NCBI RefSeq assembly: GCF_014217835.1
Contig: NZ_CP055263.1
Location: forward strand, 2,152,501 to 2,216,500
DNA from: Metabacillus sp. KUDC1714
GTDB taxonomy: Bacteria; Bacillota; Bacilli; Bacillales; Bacillaceae
Length of the DNA stretch: 64,000 bases
Direction: 5' to 3'
Made by a program: the position numbers and the translations under genes. This document shows positions 1 through 9,751 of this stretch, in pieces. The notes below the pieces were generated by a model that searched no databases, was not told the origin of the DNA, and saw nothing but the letters and a program-made list of their open reading frames with translations. The first letter of the stretch is position 1. Every line of letters begins with the position of its first letter.

Positions 1-24
1 GTTCGATCCCGCTAGGCTCCACCA
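1..24 (+). tRNA. tRNA-Ala, 3' end only
   Basis: The window opens inside a tRNA. The T-loop TTCGATC, the 3' half of the T-stem (CCGCT), the acceptor strand AGGCTCC, discriminator A and an encoded CCA are all present. This tail matches the B. subtilis tRNA-Ala(UGC) tail as remembered. The anticodon lies outside the window, so the isotype is inferred from the acceptor and T-arm only. Confidence 0.8.
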
Positions 25-41
25 ATACTATATGAAAATTC

Positions 42-70
42 AAACCATAAACTTATGTTTGTGGTTTTTT
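42..70 (+). terminator. Terminator of the tRNA unit
   Basis: AACCATAAAC pairs with GTTTGTGGTT around a TTAT loop, with one G-U pair, followed by a run of Ts. It ends the tRNA transcript before sigW. Confidence 0.75.
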
Positions 71-233
71 GTTATTTGTAAATACTAGAATAACGTGCTT
101 TTGGTGATAGTTTTTATGAATAACGAAGAGGTCTATTTCAAGTAGTCCTGATTTATTGCTCGTCTTAATAATTAATTGAAAATTTATCACCAATAACCTC
201 CAAAATTTGTTAAAATAATTTATGTAAATAAAA

Positions 234-259
234 TGAAACCAAATGGAAAGTTATACGTA
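234..259 (+). promoter_or_regulatory. SigW autoregulatory promoter
   Basis: TGAAAC at 234-239 and CGTA at 256-259 are separated by exactly 16 bases. This is the SigW consensus TGAAAC-N16-CGTA without a mismatch, 35 bp before the sigW start. It implies autoregulation of sigW-rsiW, as in B. subtilis. Confidence 0.93.
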
Positions 260-294
260 TATAAAGAGACCCGCAGAGTGCGGAGGTATGTTGA

Positions 295-858
295 ATGGAA
301 ACGATAGTAAAGAATCGAATAAAACAGGTTAGAAAAGGCGATCAAAATGCATTTGCGGAAATAGTTGATTTGTACAAGGATAAAATCTATCAATTATGCT
401 ACAGAATGCTCGGAAACGCGCACGAAGCAGAGGATATTGCACAAGAAGCTTTTATTCGAGCATTTGTAAATATTCATACGTATGATATGAATAAAAAATT
501 CTCGACATGGTTATACCGAATTGCAACAAATCTATCAATAGATCGTATTCGAAAAAAGAAGCCAGATTATTATCTTGATGCAGAGGTGTCAGGAACAGAT
601 GGATTAACGATGTATTCCCAAGTAGCTGCTGAAATAGCTTTACCGGAAGAAGAACTTGAAACAATGGAACTACAACAAACAATTCAAAAAGAAATTTTAA
701 AGCTCCCTGATAAGTATCGAACAGTTATTGTCTTAAAGTATATTGATGAGCTATCATTAATAGAAATAAGTGAAATTCTCGACATTCCAATTGGTACTGT
801 CAAAACACGGATTCACAGAGGGAGAGAAGCCCTAAGAAAGCAATTAAGGCATTTATAA
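295..858 (+). CDS. sigW: ECF RNA polymerase sigma factor SigW
   Basis: This 187-residue extracytoplasmic-function sigma factor is the same length as B. subtilis SigW and close to it throughout. Region 2 carries the KDKIYQLCYRMLGN and RIATNLSIDRIRKKKP segments that contact core polymerase and the -10 element. The C-terminal region-4 helix-turn-helix ends in GTVKTRIHRGREALRKQL. SigW directs the response to cell-envelope stress and membrane-active antimicrobials. A GGAGG site lies 8 bp before the ATG. The gene is followed after 14 bp by its anti-sigma factor and preceded by its own consensus promoter. Confidence 0.96.
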   Translation: METIVKNRIKQVRKGDQNAFAEIVDLYKDKIYQLCYRMLGNAHEAEDIAQEAFIRAFVNIHTYDMNKKFSTWLYRIATNLSIDRIRKKKPDYYLDAEVSGTDGLTMYSQVAAEIALPEEELETMELQQTIQKEILKLPDKYRTVIVLKYIDELSLIEISEILDIPIGTVKTRIHRGREALRKQLRHL

Positions 859-872
859 TGAGGTGAGAATAT

Positions 873-1496
873 ATGAGCTGTTCTTCTGAGTTTGTTCAGC
901 TTTTGCATAAATATATGGATCATGAATTATCTAGTGATGAAGAAATTAAGGTGAAAGACCATCTTCACACCTGTGAGAGTTGCTATCAACATTTTCATGA
1001 GCTTGAAAAGGCTGTTGCGCTTGTCCAAAGTACATCCCATATTGAAGCTCCAAAGGATTTCACACAAGCTGTTATGAATAATCTACCAAAGGAAAAGCGA
1101 ACAGCTTCCTGGAATCGTTTGTTAAAAGGTCACCCACTATTGGCTGCCGCCTCATTGTTTGTTCTTCTGATGACAGGAAGTCTATTTTCAGCCTGGCATG
1201 AGGATCAGCACTTTAGCGTCTCTAAACAGTCAAACCTAGTTGTAGAGAACAGTAAGGTCACCGTTCCAAAGGGAGAGGTTGTCAAGGGCGATGTGATTGT
1301 GAAAAACGGCTCTTTAACGATTGAAGGTAAAATTGAGGGTGATGTAACTGTGATTAATGGAGAAATTAATGGAGAGAATTATATGGCAGCAGCAGGACAA
1401 GTAACCGGGGATATAGAGGAAGTAGATGAGATGTTTGAATGGTTATGGTACCATATAAAATCTCTTTCTCAGGATGTTGTAGGAGTTTTTCGTTAA
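873..1496 (+). CDS. rsiW: Anti-sigma-W factor RsiW
   Basis: The 207-residue protein has the zinc anti-sigma motif H30-x3-C34-x2-C37 in its cytoplasmic N-terminal domain. One membrane helix (about residues 88-107) and an extracytoplasmic tail follow. The family holds SigW inactive at the membrane until cleaved in turn by a site-1 protease (PrsW) and RasP. The extracellular part contains short repeats (KGDVIVKNG, EGDVTVING), resembling a bactofilin-like beta segment. It is co-transcribed with sigW. Confidence 0.95.
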   Translation: MSCSSEFVQLLHKYMDHELSSDEEIKVKDHLHTCESCYQHFHELEKAVALVQSTSHIEAPKDFTQAVMNNLPKEKRTASWNRLLKGHPLLAAASLFVLLMTGSLFSAWHEDQHFSVSKQSNLVVENSKVTVPKGEVVKGDVIVKNGSLTIEGKIEGDVTVINGEINGENYMAAAGQVTGDIEEVDEMFEWLWYHIKSLSQDVVGVFR

Positions 1497-1500
1497 ACAC

Positions 1501-1527
1501 AAGGTCATCAATACGGTGGCCTTTTTA
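1501..1527 (+). terminator. Terminator after rsiW
   Basis: AAGGTCATC pairs with GGTGGCCTT through two G-U pairs and is followed by a short T-run. It separates the sigma-factor operon from cdaA. Confidence 0.65.
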
Positions 1528-1799
1528 CATTTTCTTTTAGAAAGTGATATAATAACATAGTTATCAACAAAACTTATATATGAATGAGGCGGGGTTGAAC
1601 TAAGCTAATTTTTAGGTATACCATCCTGCTTAGAAAATTGATGAATACAGCTTCAACAATTTAATATAAGGCTTACTCTGATAAAGTAGTTATATTAATG
1701 TAGCTAGTACATACTTCATTTTTTCATATTTCTTGGTTAATTGATGACGACATTTACGTTTTTATATATTAAAGAGTGAAACTCATGGAGGACGAGTGA
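1528..1799 (+). promoter_or_regulatory. Leader region of the cdaA operon
   Basis: This AT-rich stretch has no supported gene. A possible SigA promoter is TTGATG at 1741-1746, 18 bp, TATATT at 1765-1770, close before the ribosome site GGAGGA (1787-1792) of cdaA. No riboswitch was recognised in the upstream part. Confidence 0.4.
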
Positions 1800-2621
1800 A
1801 TGGGATATGAGGATATACCAATATTGCATTACCTCGGCATAGCTGTTGATATTCTCCTTGTGTGGTACGTTATCTATAAACTGATTATGGTCGTAAGGGG
1901 AACCAAGGCTGTACAGCTATTAAAAGGAATTACTGTAATAATTGTAGTCCGCATGTTAAGTCAATACTTAGGATTAAGCACGTTACAGTGGTTAATGGAT
2001 CAAGCCTTAACATGGGGTTTTCTTGCCATTATTATTATTTTCCAACCAGAGCTGCGCAGAGCATTAGAACAGCTAGGAAGAGGACGATTATTTTCTCGAG
2101 GTGGTTTACCTGGAGAGGATGACCCTGAAATAACCGTTGAAGCAATTGTGAAAGCAACAGACTATATGGCAAAACGACGCATTGGTGCGTTAATGTCAAT
2201 TGAAAAAGAAACAGGGATGAGCGATTACATAGAAACTGGAATACCATTAAATTCAATGATCTCGTCTGAATTATTGATTAACATCTTTATCCCTAACACA
2301 CCACTTCATGACGGGGCAGTTATTATTCAAAAGAATCAAATTGCAGCAGCAGCTTGCTATCTACCTCTATCAGAAAGCCCGTTTATTTCTAAGGAACTTG
2401 GGACACGTCACCGAGCCGCTTTAGGGATTAGTGAGGTGACAGATAGTTTAACAATTATCGTTTCTGAAGAGACAGGAAGTGTCTCAGTTGCTCGAAATAG
2501 TGAGCTTCATCGAAACTTAACTCAAGATGAATTAAGAGAAATTCTTCAAAAAGAGTTAATTATAACAACAAAACCTGTTTCCTCAAACCGTTGGCAATGG
2601 AGGGGAAAGAAAAATGGATAA
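1800..2621 (+). CDS. cdaA: Diadenylate cyclase CdaA
   Basis: The membrane-bound enzyme joins two ATP molecules to make c-di-AMP, a second messenger for potassium and cell-wall homeostasis. The 273 residues contain three N-terminal membrane helices (about 10-80) and the DAC domain with both signature motifs, DGA at 171-173 and RHR at 203-205. The gene overlaps cdaR by 8 bp and continues into glmM, the conserved operon in which CdaR and GlmM modulate the cyclase. Confidence 0.96.
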   Translation: MGYEDIPILHYLGIAVDILLVWYVIYKLIMVVRGTKAVQLLKGITVIIVVRMLSQYLGLSTLQWLMDQALTWGFLAIIIIFQPELRRALEQLGRGRLFSRGGLPGEDDPEITVEAIVKATDYMAKRRIGALMSIEKETGMSDYIETGIPLNSMISSELLINIFIPNTPLHDGAVIIQKNQIAAAACYLPLSESPFISKELGTRHRAALGISEVTDSLTIIVSEETGSVSVARNSELHRNLTQDELREILQKELIITTKPVSSNRWQWRGKKNG

Positions 2622-3858
2622 GTTGATGAATAGCCATTGGGTGATGAGGGTTATTGCTTTATTTATGGCGTTGATGTTATATGCTTCGGTTAATATTGAA
2701 TCAGCTCCTTCTGTTAATCAGCCATCGACACCATTATCGCAATCACCTACTGCGGACAAGGCTACTGTCACAGAAGTACCGGTTGTAACATACTTTGACC
2801 AAGAAAACCTTGTTGTAACAGGTGTAACTGAATCGGTTAATGTCAATTTAGAAGGTGCAACAAGTTCATTAACAAAGGCAAGGCAGCTTAGAGATTTTGA
2901 GGTTTATGCAGACTTGACTAAATTATCAATTGGAACTCATCGAGTTAAGCTTAAAATTAAAAACCTATCTGAAGACTTAAAGGCAAGTATTACTCCTTCA
3001 GTTATCACAGTTACAATTGAAGAGAAGGTAACTAAAGATTTTCAGGTCGAAGTTGATTTTCTAAATGAGGATAAGCTTGAGGAAGGTTATACGCCTGATC
3101 AACCAATTGTGAATCCAAACAGCATTCGTGTGACAGCTTCTAAAGAATTAATTGATCGAATATCCAGCGTGAAAGCTGCTGTAAACCTAGAAAATGCGGA
3201 AGAAACAGTTAACCGTGAATCTCGGATTACGATATATGATAGTGATGGGAATATCCTTCCCGTTGAAGTGGAACCAACAGTAGTTGATGTCACAGTTCCG
3301 ATAAAAAGTCCAAGTAAATCCTTACCTTTTAAAATAATAAGGGAGGGCGAGCTTAAAAAGGGTTTAAGTATATCAAGTATTGAACCTGACCCAAAGGAAA
3401 TCACCGTCTTTGGTCCTATGGATGTTTTGGATAAGCTTGAATTTATCGATGGAGTTACAGTAGACCTTAGTAAGATTAATAAAGATACTGTAATAGAAGT
3501 TGCTGTGCCGATACCCGAAGGAATAAAAAAGATAAATCCTGAAAAGCTCAAGATTAATGTAGATGTTGATGAACAAGAAGAAAAGGCATTTACAGATCAA
3601 GAGATAAAAGCTGTAGGATTATCAGAGGCTAAGAATCTTGAGTTTATTGAACCAGAGACAGGAACACAAGATGTTAAGATTTATGGGGCATCAAATGTTA
3701 TTAAGGATATAAAATCATCTGATATAGAATTATATATAAATTTATCAGATCTTAGTGATGGTGAGCATGAGGTAGATGTTGAGGTAAACGGCCCGCAAAA
3801 TATAACATGGTCATTAGAAAATGAAAAAGTGAAAGTTAAAATTTCTTCAGCCTCATAA
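2614..3858 (+). CDS. cdaR: CdaA regulatory protein CdaR (YbbR domains)
   Basis: The 414-residue protein is anchored by an N-terminal helix (about residues 8-25). The rest is extracytoplasmic and built of repeated YbbR domains, visible as recurring beta-rich units with VxV-type repeats. CdaR binds CdaA and tunes c-di-AMP production. It is shorter than the B. subtilis protein (483 residues as remembered), with a low-complexity Ser/Pro/Thr linker after the helix. It overlaps cdaA by 8 bp, implying translational coupling. Confidence 0.92.
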   Translation: MDKLMNSHWVMRVIALFMALMLYASVNIESAPSVNQPSTPLSQSPTADKATVTEVPVVTYFDQENLVVTGVTESVNVNLEGATSSLTKARQLRDFEVYADLTKLSIGTHRVKLKIKNLSEDLKASITPSVITVTIEEKVTKDFQVEVDFLNEDKLEEGYTPDQPIVNPNSIRVTASKELIDRISSVKAAVNLENAEETVNRESRITIYDSDGNILPVEVEPTVVDVTVPIKSPSKSLPFKIIREGELKKGLSISSIEPDPKEITVFGPMDVLDKLEFIDGVTVDLSKINKDTVIEVAVPIPEGIKKINPEKLKINVDVDEQEEKAFTDQEIKAVGLSEAKNLEFIEPETGTQDVKIYGASNVIKDIKSSDIELYINLSDLSDGEHEVDVEVNGPQNITWSLENEKVKVKISSAS

Positions 3859-3885
3859 GGCAGATTAAATAAAGGAGCGAAACCA

Positions 3886-5232
3886 ATGGGAAAGTATTTT
3901 GGGACAGATGGAGTACGAGGAGTAGCTAATAGTGAATTAACACCTGAGTTAGCCTTTAAAATTGGCCGATTTGGTGGTTATGTATTAACAAAAGATACGG
4001 AAAGACCGAAAGTATTAATCGGACGAGATACTCGTATTTCAGGTCATATGCTTGAAGGTGCTCTTGTAGCAGGTCTCCTTTCTATAGGAGCTGAAGTAAT
4101 GCGTTTAGGTGTTATCTCAACTCCAGGTGTAGCATTTTTAACGAAGGCACTTGGTGCACAAGCAGGAGTTATGATCTCTGCTTCACATAACCCTGTACAA
4201 GATAATGGTATCAAGTATTTTGGTCCAGATGGATATAAATTATCAGATGAGCAGGAACTTGAAATTGAAAGCTTAATGGATCAAGAAGTAGATACATTAC
4301 CAAGACCAATAGGGGAACATTTAGGACAAGTAAACGATTATTTTGAAGGCGGACAAAAATACCTTCAATTCTTAAAACAAACAGTTGATGAAGACTTTAC
4401 TGGTATTCATGTGGCATTGGATTGTGCACATGGTGCTACTTCATCACTTGCTACACATTTGTTTGCTGATTTAGATGCAGATGTTTCGACAATGGGTACA
4501 TCTCCAAATGGATTAAATATCAATGCGGGAGTTGGTTCAACACATCCAGAAGCATTAGCAGCCTTTTTGAAGGAGAAAAATGCAGATATCGGTTTGGCGT
4601 TTGATGGTGACGGTGATCGTTTGATTGCTGTCGATGAGAATGGTGAGATCGTTGATGGCGATCAAATCATGTATATTTGTGCAAAGTTTTTAAACAGTGA
4701 AGGAAGACTAAAGAAAAATACTGTTGTATCGACTATTATGAGTAATCTAGGATTTTATAAAGCCCTTGAGGAACATGAAATTAACAGTATCCCAACAGCT
4801 GTTGGAGACCGTTATGTAGTAGAAGAAATGAAGAAAAATGACTACAACCTTGGTGGAGAACAATCAGGTCATATTATTTTCCTTGATTATAATACAACTG
4901 GCGATGGACTTCTAACCGGATTACAACTTGTGAACATTATGAAGCTAACCGGTAAAAAATTATCAGAGCTAGCTGGTGAAATGAAAAAATACCCACAATT
5001 ACTTATTAATGTAAAAGTAACAGATAAATATCGAGTAACAGAAAATGAAAAGGTGAAAGAGATTATTGAATCTGTGGAACAAGAAATGAATGGTAATGGT
5101 CGTATCCTTGTTCGCCCTTCAGGTACAGAGCCATTAGTTCGTGTTATGGCAGAAGCTCCAACAGAAGAACAATGTCGTGAATATGTTGAGCGAATTGTAG
5201 ACATAGTCAAACAAGAGATGGGCTTGGAGTAA
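3886..5232 (+). CDS. glmM: Phosphoglucosamine mutase GlmM
   Basis: The enzyme converts glucosamine-6-phosphate to glucosamine-1-phosphate for UDP-GlcNAc and peptidoglycan synthesis. The 448 residues equal the B. subtilis length. The phosphoserine loop is SASHNP with catalytic Ser100, the metal-binding loop is DGDGDR near residue 240, and the C-terminal phosphate-binding loop is RPSGTEP. It follows cdaR by 27 bp with an AGGAG ribosome site. GlmM also binds and inhibits CdaA in relatives. Confidence 0.97.
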   Translation: MGKYFGTDGVRGVANSELTPELAFKIGRFGGYVLTKDTERPKVLIGRDTRISGHMLEGALVAGLLSIGAEVMRLGVISTPGVAFLTKALGAQAGVMISASHNPVQDNGIKYFGPDGYKLSDEQELEIESLMDQEVDTLPRPIGEHLGQVNDYFEGGQKYLQFLKQTVDEDFTGIHVALDCAHGATSSLATHLFADLDADVSTMGTSPNGLNINAGVGSTHPEALAAFLKEKNADIGLAFDGDGDRLIAVDENGEIVDGDQIMYICAKFLNSEGRLKKNTVVSTIMSNLGFYKALEEHEINSIPTAVGDRYVVEEMKKNDYNLGGEQSGHIIFLDYNTTGDGLLTGLQLVNIMKLTGKKLSELAGEMKKYPQLLINVKVTDKYRVTENEKVKEIIESVEQEMNGNGRILVRPSGTEPLVRVMAEAPTEEQCREYVERIVDIVKQEMGLE

Positions 5233-5237
5233 GAAGG

Positions 5238-5260
5238 AGGCGGGGTAACCCGCCTTTTTT
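5238..5260 (+). terminator. Terminator after glmM
   Basis: AGGCGGG pairs perfectly with CCCGCCT around a GTAA loop and is followed by six Ts. It ends the cdaA-cdaR-glmM transcript, so glmS has its own promoter. Confidence 0.9.
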
Positions 5261-5338
5261 ATTAACATGTTACATTTTCGAACATATCATATATGTATAG
5301 CAATTCAAGTAGAATTGTTAGAGTAGGGTATAAATTGA

Positions 5339-5368
5339 TTGACGGTTTATTTTATTATGTTGTATTAT
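5339..5368 (+). promoter_or_regulatory. Candidate promoter of the glmS transcript
   Basis: TTGACG (5339-5344) is followed after 18 bp by TATTAT (5363-5368). It lies about 60 bp before the ribozyme cleavage site, a suitable place to transcribe ribozyme and glmS together. Confidence 0.5.
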
Positions 5369-5427
5369 TAACTTTGTATTTTTATTTATGATAGAAAGGG
5401 GCATAGTAAAGAAGATTGACAATTTAA

Positions 5428-5585
5428 AGCGCCTGAACTAAGGGATCGAAAATAACTTAGTTGACGAGGATGGAGGTTATCGAAATTTCGGCGGATGCCT
5501 CCCGGTTGATTGGTTACAACCGTAAGTTTTTCCTTAAACCAAAGAGGTAACTTTTTGTACAAAGGGAGAAGCGTAGCCTTCCAAA
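5428..5585 (+). ncRNA. glmS ribozyme-riboswitch
   Basis: This self-cleaving RNA uses glucosamine-6-phosphate as cofactor and shuts off glmS. Conserved blocks in order are the cleavage site A|GCGCC (cut before G5429), GTTGACGAGGATGG, TTCGGCGGATGCCTCCCGG, CCGTAAGTTTTTCCTTAAACC and ACAAAGGGAGAAG. The order and near-identity to the B. subtilis element make the call firm; the exact 3' limit is approximate. Confidence 0.96.
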
Positions 5586-5602
5586 ATTAAAAACATGTGT
5601 GA

Positions 5603-5641
5603 GGGGACAGTGAATGTCTCCGAAAATGACTTCCTGTCCCT
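5603..5641 (+). other. Extra hairpin between glmS ribozyme and start codon
   Basis: GGGACAG (5604-5610) can pair with CTGTCCC (5634-5640). Alternatively GGGGACA (5603-5609) can pair with TGTCTCC (5615-5621). The two pairings exclude each other. The element sits upstream of the GGGAGG ribosome site of glmS. Its role is unknown. Confidence 0.5.
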
Positions 5642-5669
5642 AGTTTACACGCTATGGGAGGAAACGAAT

Positions 5670-7475
5670 ATGTGCGGAATCGTTGGATATATTGGGAAAC
5701 AAGATGCTAAGGAAATATTATTAAAAGGGTTAGAAAAATTAGAATACCGTGGATATGACTCTGCAGGAATTGCAGCAATGAATAATGAAGGTGTGCACAT
5801 TTTCAAAGAAAAGGGTCGAATTGCTGAGCTACGTGAGTGTGTTGATGAACAAGTAGAAGCATCAACAGGAATCGGTCATACAAGATGGGCAACACATGGT
5901 GTACCTAGCCGAGTAAATGCACATCCACATCAAAGTACTACTAGTAGATTTACCCTTGTGCATAACGGTGTTATTGAAAACTATGCTATTTTGAAGCGTG
6001 AATATTTACAAGATGTTCAACTGAAAAGTGATACAGATACAGAAGTAATTGTTCAAGTAATTGAAAAATTTGTAGCAAATGGATTAGAGGTTGAGGAAGC
6101 GTTCCGTCAAACGTTATCAGTCTTAAAAGGCTCTTATGCGATTGGATTATTAGATGAGCAAAATCCTAATATGATTTATGTAGCAAAAAACAAAAGTCCA
6201 CTGCTTGTTGGTTTAGGTGATGGCAGCTTTAACGTGGTTGCGTCAGATGCTATGGCAATGTTACAAGTAACTGACCAATATGTTGAAATTATGGACAAAG
6301 AAATGGTTTTTGTTGAACGTGAGTCTGTTACAATTAAAGATTTACAAGGTAATGTAATTGAACGTGCCCCTTATAAAGCAGAGCTTGATGCAAGCGATAT
6401 TGAAAAGGGCACTTATCCTCACTACATGTTAAAAGAAATAGATGAACAGCCTTTAGTCACAAGAAGAATTATTGAGAAATACCGTAATGAAGATGGTGGT
6501 TTAACAGTTGATGCTGAAATCGTAAACGCTGTGAATGCAGCTGATCGAATCTATATTATTGCAGCAGGAACTAGTTACCATGCAGGTTTAGTTGGAAAAC
6601 AATTTATTGAAAATTGGGCGAAAATTCCAGTTGAGGTTCATATCGCAAGTGAATTCTCATACAATATGCCATTGCTTTCTGATAACCCACTATTTATCTT
6701 TATTTCACAAAGTGGAGAAACAGCAGATAGTCGTGCAGTATTAGTACAGATTAAAGAGCTTGGTCACAAAGCTTTAACGATTACAAATGTTCAAGGGTCA
6801 ACATTATCTCGTGAAGCTGACTACACGCTGTTATTACATGCAGGTCCTGAAATTGCTGTTGCATCTACAAAAGCGTACACTGCACAATTAGCAGTATTAT
6901 CTATTCTTGCGGCTGTTGCAGCATATGGAAAAGGACGTTCTTTAGAATTTGATTTAACAAAAGAGCTTGGAATTGTTGCAAATGCTATGGAGGTTCTTTG
7001 TGATCAAAAAGAAGAGATGGAAGCTATTGCACGCGAATATCTCTCTACAACACGTAACGCATTCTTCATTGGACGTTCTGTTGATTACTACGTAGGACTT
7101 GAAGGTTCTCTAAAACTTAAAGAAATCTCTTATATTCAAGCAGAAGGTTTTGCAGGCGGAGAGCTTAAGCATGGTACAATTGCCCTAATTGAAAATGGTA
7201 CTCCAATTATTGCATTAGCGACACAAGAGCATGTTAACCTAAGCATTCGTGGAAATGTCAAAGAGGTTGTAGCCCGTGGAGCTAATCCTTGTATAATCAC
7301 AATGAAGGGCCTAGAAGAAGAAGACGATCGTTTTGTTCTTCCAAGCGTTCATGAACAATTATCACCACTTGCAGCAGTTGTACCATTACAATTGATCTCT
7401 TACTATGCTGCATTACATCGTGGTTGTGATGTTGATAAACCACGTAATCTTGCGAAGAGTGTTACGGTGGAGTAA
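5670..7475 (+). CDS. glmS: Glutamine-fructose-6-phosphate aminotransferase GlmS
   Basis: The enzyme makes glucosamine-6-phosphate from fructose-6-phosphate and glutamine. The open frame extends upstream, but the true start is the ATG at 5670: it follows GGGAGG and gives MCGIVGYIG, whose Cys becomes the N-terminal nucleophile. The 601 residues contain a class-II glutaminase domain (about 2-220) and two SIS sugar-isomerase domains (for example [11 protein letters not shown] and STKAYTAQL). The C-terminus [13 protein letters not shown] is typical. It is controlled by the upstream ribozyme. Confidence 0.97.
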   Translation: MCGIVGYIGKQDAKEILLKGLEKLEYRGYDSAGIAAMNNEGVHIFKEKGRIAELRECVDEQVEASTGIGHTRWATHGVPSRVNAHPHQSTTSRFTLVHNGVIENYAILKREYLQDVQLKSDTDTEVIVQVIEKFVANGLEVEEAFRQTLSVLKGSYAIGLLDEQNPNMIYVAKNKSPLLVGLGDGSFNVVASDAMAMLQVTDQYVEIMDKEMVFVERESVTIKDLQGNVIERAPYKAELDASDIEKGTYPHYMLKEIDEQPLVTRRIIEKYRNEDGGLTVDAEIVNAVNAADRIYIIAAGTSYHAGLVGKQFIENWAKIPVEVHIASEFSYNMPLLSDNPLFIFISQSGETADSRAVLVQIKELGHKALTITNVQGSTLSREADYTLLLHAGPEIAVASTKAYTAQLAVLSILAAVAAYGKGRSLEFDLTKELGIVANAMEVLCDQKEEMEAIAREYLSTTRNAFFIGRSVDYYVGLEGSLKLKEISYIQAEGFAGGELKHGTIALIENGTPIIALATQEHVNLSIRGNVKEVVARGANPCIITMKGLEEEDDRFVLPSVHEQLSPLAAVVPLQLISYYAALHRGCDVDKPRNLAKSVTVE

Positions 7476-7647
7476 TCAAGGGGATATTTGCAGATTTTTG
7501 TTGTTGATTTAATATAAAGTCTGATAATTTATATTAAATTTTGATTGAAATTCCTGTGTATTAATATAATATGCAGGAATTTTTTGTTCCTCGAAGTGCC
7601 ATTTAATTGTGCGAAGTGTTTCTAGCTTATTATGTTTATTAATATTT

Positions 7648-7860
7648 ATGGATGTAGTACCGTCGTATTTGTCTAAAGGTATCGAATTCGATGCTGTCAT
7701 CATTTATGATGCATCGGAGCATGTATACAGTGATGAGAGCTTACGTAGAGTTTTCTACACTGCCTGCACTAGTGCTATGCATTATTTGCAGCTTTACAGT
7801 GTAGGTGAACCGAGCCCATTTTTACGAAACGTATTGCGGGAGGGTTTCATCCAAGCTTGA
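7648..7860 (+). pseudogene. C-terminal remnant of a HelD/UvrD-like helicase
   Basis: From the ATG at 7648 the frame reads [20 protein letters not shown] and then [20 protein letters not shown]. These are motifs V-VI and the tail of RNA-polymerase-recycling HelD-type superfamily-1 helicases. The rest (roughly 700 residues) is absent upstream. The arginine of the usual TACTRAMH motif is replaced by Ser (TACTSAMH), which would abolish ATPase function. The fragment is best read as a deletion remnant. Confidence 0.75.
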
Positions 7861-7972
7861 CTGGATTTTTAAGATAAACTAAATGAATTAGTATCGTGTA
7901 CTTTTAAAGAGTTACAAAAAAGGCCAAATTTCTTTTAATGTTAATAAATAAATTTGGTTTTACTATAAAATT

Positions 7973-8008
7973 AGGTTTCCCCAAATGTTGTTACTTTTGG
8001 GGAAACCT
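7973..8008 (-). terminator. Terminator of the two-component operon
   Basis: AGGTTTCCCCAAA (7973-7985) pairs perfectly over 13 bp with TTTGGGGAAACCT (7996-8008). It lies just after the stop of the histidine kinase gene on the minus strand, with an AT-rich tail on that strand. Confidence 0.75.
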
Positions 8009-8023
8009 TTCATTATCATCTAT

Positions 8024-9751
8024 TTAGATTGGTAGAATAATTCGAACGGTTGTGCCTTTATGAGGTGCGCTTTTTACATTAATTGATCCACCGTGAAGCT
8101 GGACCAATTGTTTCGCAATGGTCAACCCTAGGCCAGTTCCGTTGCTAGTATCGCTTGTATTGGTTCCACGGTAATACCGCTGAAAGAGCTTATCGAGTGT
8201 TTCATTGTCCATTCCTTTGCCATTATCTGTGATCGTAATGATCAAAAGATGTTGTTCGATAGGCGAAATGGATACTGTAATTGCAGTGCCTGAAGGATTG
8301 TACTTAATGGCATTCGCTATCAGATTATCTATAATCCTTTGAAACCATTTTGGATCAATTGGTGCAAAAGCATCTCCATTGTATGGATGAAAAATAAATT
8401 CTTTATCGTTGTTAGCCGGATCATTGATGAAATGGATAATAGCCCGACGGATGAAGTCGTTAATGTCGACTTGTTCTTTTGTAATGGGTAAAGCTTGATT
8501 TTTCAATCGGTAGGTTAATGTTAGGTCCTCTAGTAATTCCATCATATATGCTGACTTTTCGACGATGATTCCAGCAAACTCTTTTGTCTCTCTTTCTGTC
8601 CACGAGTAGTTTTCAGTTTCAAGCATCTGAGCATAACCAGATATGGAGGCGAGGGGAGTTTTTAGGTCATGGGAAAGACCGCTGATCCACTCTTCCCGTG
8701 TTTGAGTCATTTTGTGACGTTGTGCTTCGTTTTCTTTTAAAGCCGCTGTTAATTGTGATAGGGTTGCAATTAGATCTTTATACAGACGGTACTTCCTTTT
8801 TAATTTCCCCTCTTTATTCAATAAGATTGGCCTTTGATGCAAATCTAAAGGCTGCTCATAAAGACCACTGCCAAGATTTTGAATCCATTTCATCATCGTA
8901 ATCAACGGAACACCAAATTTACGTGCATACCAAAAGGTAACGATTAACAAAACAAGAAATAACCCTATAAAAATGATTAAAATACTATTACTAATCGTTT
9001 TAAACAGGCCATTTTCTATACTTGAGGCTGAATTTGATTCCTGTACACCCACCATAATCGTCTGTTCAGACTCTGCATCATAGTACGCTGCAACAGAATC
9101 ATCTTTAGTTTTCGGAAGGGTGTGCAGATCTTCCGTTGAGTAAGTGACCGGCTCTTGATTCGTACCATATCCATCCACTACCTCTCCGTTTGAATTGATT
9201 AATTGGACCCAAACCTTTTCTGCTTCAATTTGTTGAAGACTAGATTTGGAAAGATTAAGATTCTGATTTTTCCAATCGAGATCTGCCTTAATCTCGTTTA
9301 ATATATTGGTCTCTAACCTTTTTCTACCGAATAAAAGAAAATAGGGCTGTGGAGATGTTTCATCTAATTTCCAATACTGATATTCCACAGTGGCAGGGGC
9401 ATTTGGTAGAATTAATGAGGCTAGTTCACTTACTTTAAAATGTTTGGGTATTTGTTTCGGTGCATTGTACGATCCAATAATATTCCCTTTTACTGTTAGG
9501 ATAAGGATCCAGCCGTTCTGATTCGTTACTAGTTGTTTTAATTCTTCATCAATCTTTACTTTCTCACCCTGTATTGTAATCAAGTCAGAAAAAAAATAGC
9601 TATCTACTTTGGATAAATCTTGATTAGCTTCATCTTTCATAATCGAAAAGCCAATAATCGCCCAGAAGGACAAGAAAACAAAGAGAAATATACTAAAAAT
9701 AAGGATTAATTGTATAAAAAACTGTACAAGAAATCGTTTATTGATGTTCAT
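8024..9751 (-). CDS. Two-component sensor histidine kinase
   Basis: The 575-residue membrane kinase has a first membrane helix near the N-terminus and an extracytoplasmic sensor region of about 210 residues. A second helix follows (around 255-280), then a cytoplasmic kinase core. The core contains the phospho-acceptor motif SHDLKTPLASISG, an N-box (NLIANAIKYNPSG), DNGKGM and GTGLGLTIAK. The start chosen is the ATG at 9751 (MNINKRF), with GGTGG just before it and a 14-bp overlap with the response regulator gene. The signal is unknown; the divergent ABC genes are the likely target. Confidence 0.88.
   Translation of the reverse strand: MNINKRFLVQFFIQLILIFSIFLFVFLSFWAIIGFSIMKDEANQDLSKVDSYFFSDLITIQGEKVKIDEELKQLVTNQNGWILILTVKGNIIGSYNAPKQIPKHFKVSELASLILPNAPATVEYQYWKLDETSPQPYFLLFGRKRLETNILNEIKADLDWKNQNLNLSKSSLQQIEAEKVWVQLINSNGEVVDGYGTNQEPVTYSTEDLHTLPKTKDDSVAAYYDAESEQTIMVGVQESNSASSIENGLFKTISNSILIIFIGLFLVLLIVTFWYARKFGVPLITMMKWIQNLGSGLYEQPLDLHQRPILLNKEGKLKRKYRLYKDLIATLSQLTAALKENEAQRHKMTQTREEWISGLSHDLKTPLASISGYAQMLETENYSWTERETKEFAGIIVEKSAYMMELLEDLTLTYRLKNQALPITKEQVDINDFIRRAIIHFINDPANNDKEFIFHPYNGDAFAPIDPKWFQRIIDNLIANAIKYNPSGTAITVSISPIEQHLLIITITDNGKGMDNETLDKLFQRYYRGTNTSDTSNGTGLGLTIAKQLVQLHGGSINVKSAPHKGTTVRIILPI

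Noticed and set aside
7509..7703. A 64-codon minus-strand frame after glmS
   Set aside because: It overlaps the helicase remnant in antisense and has no recognisable family or start signal.
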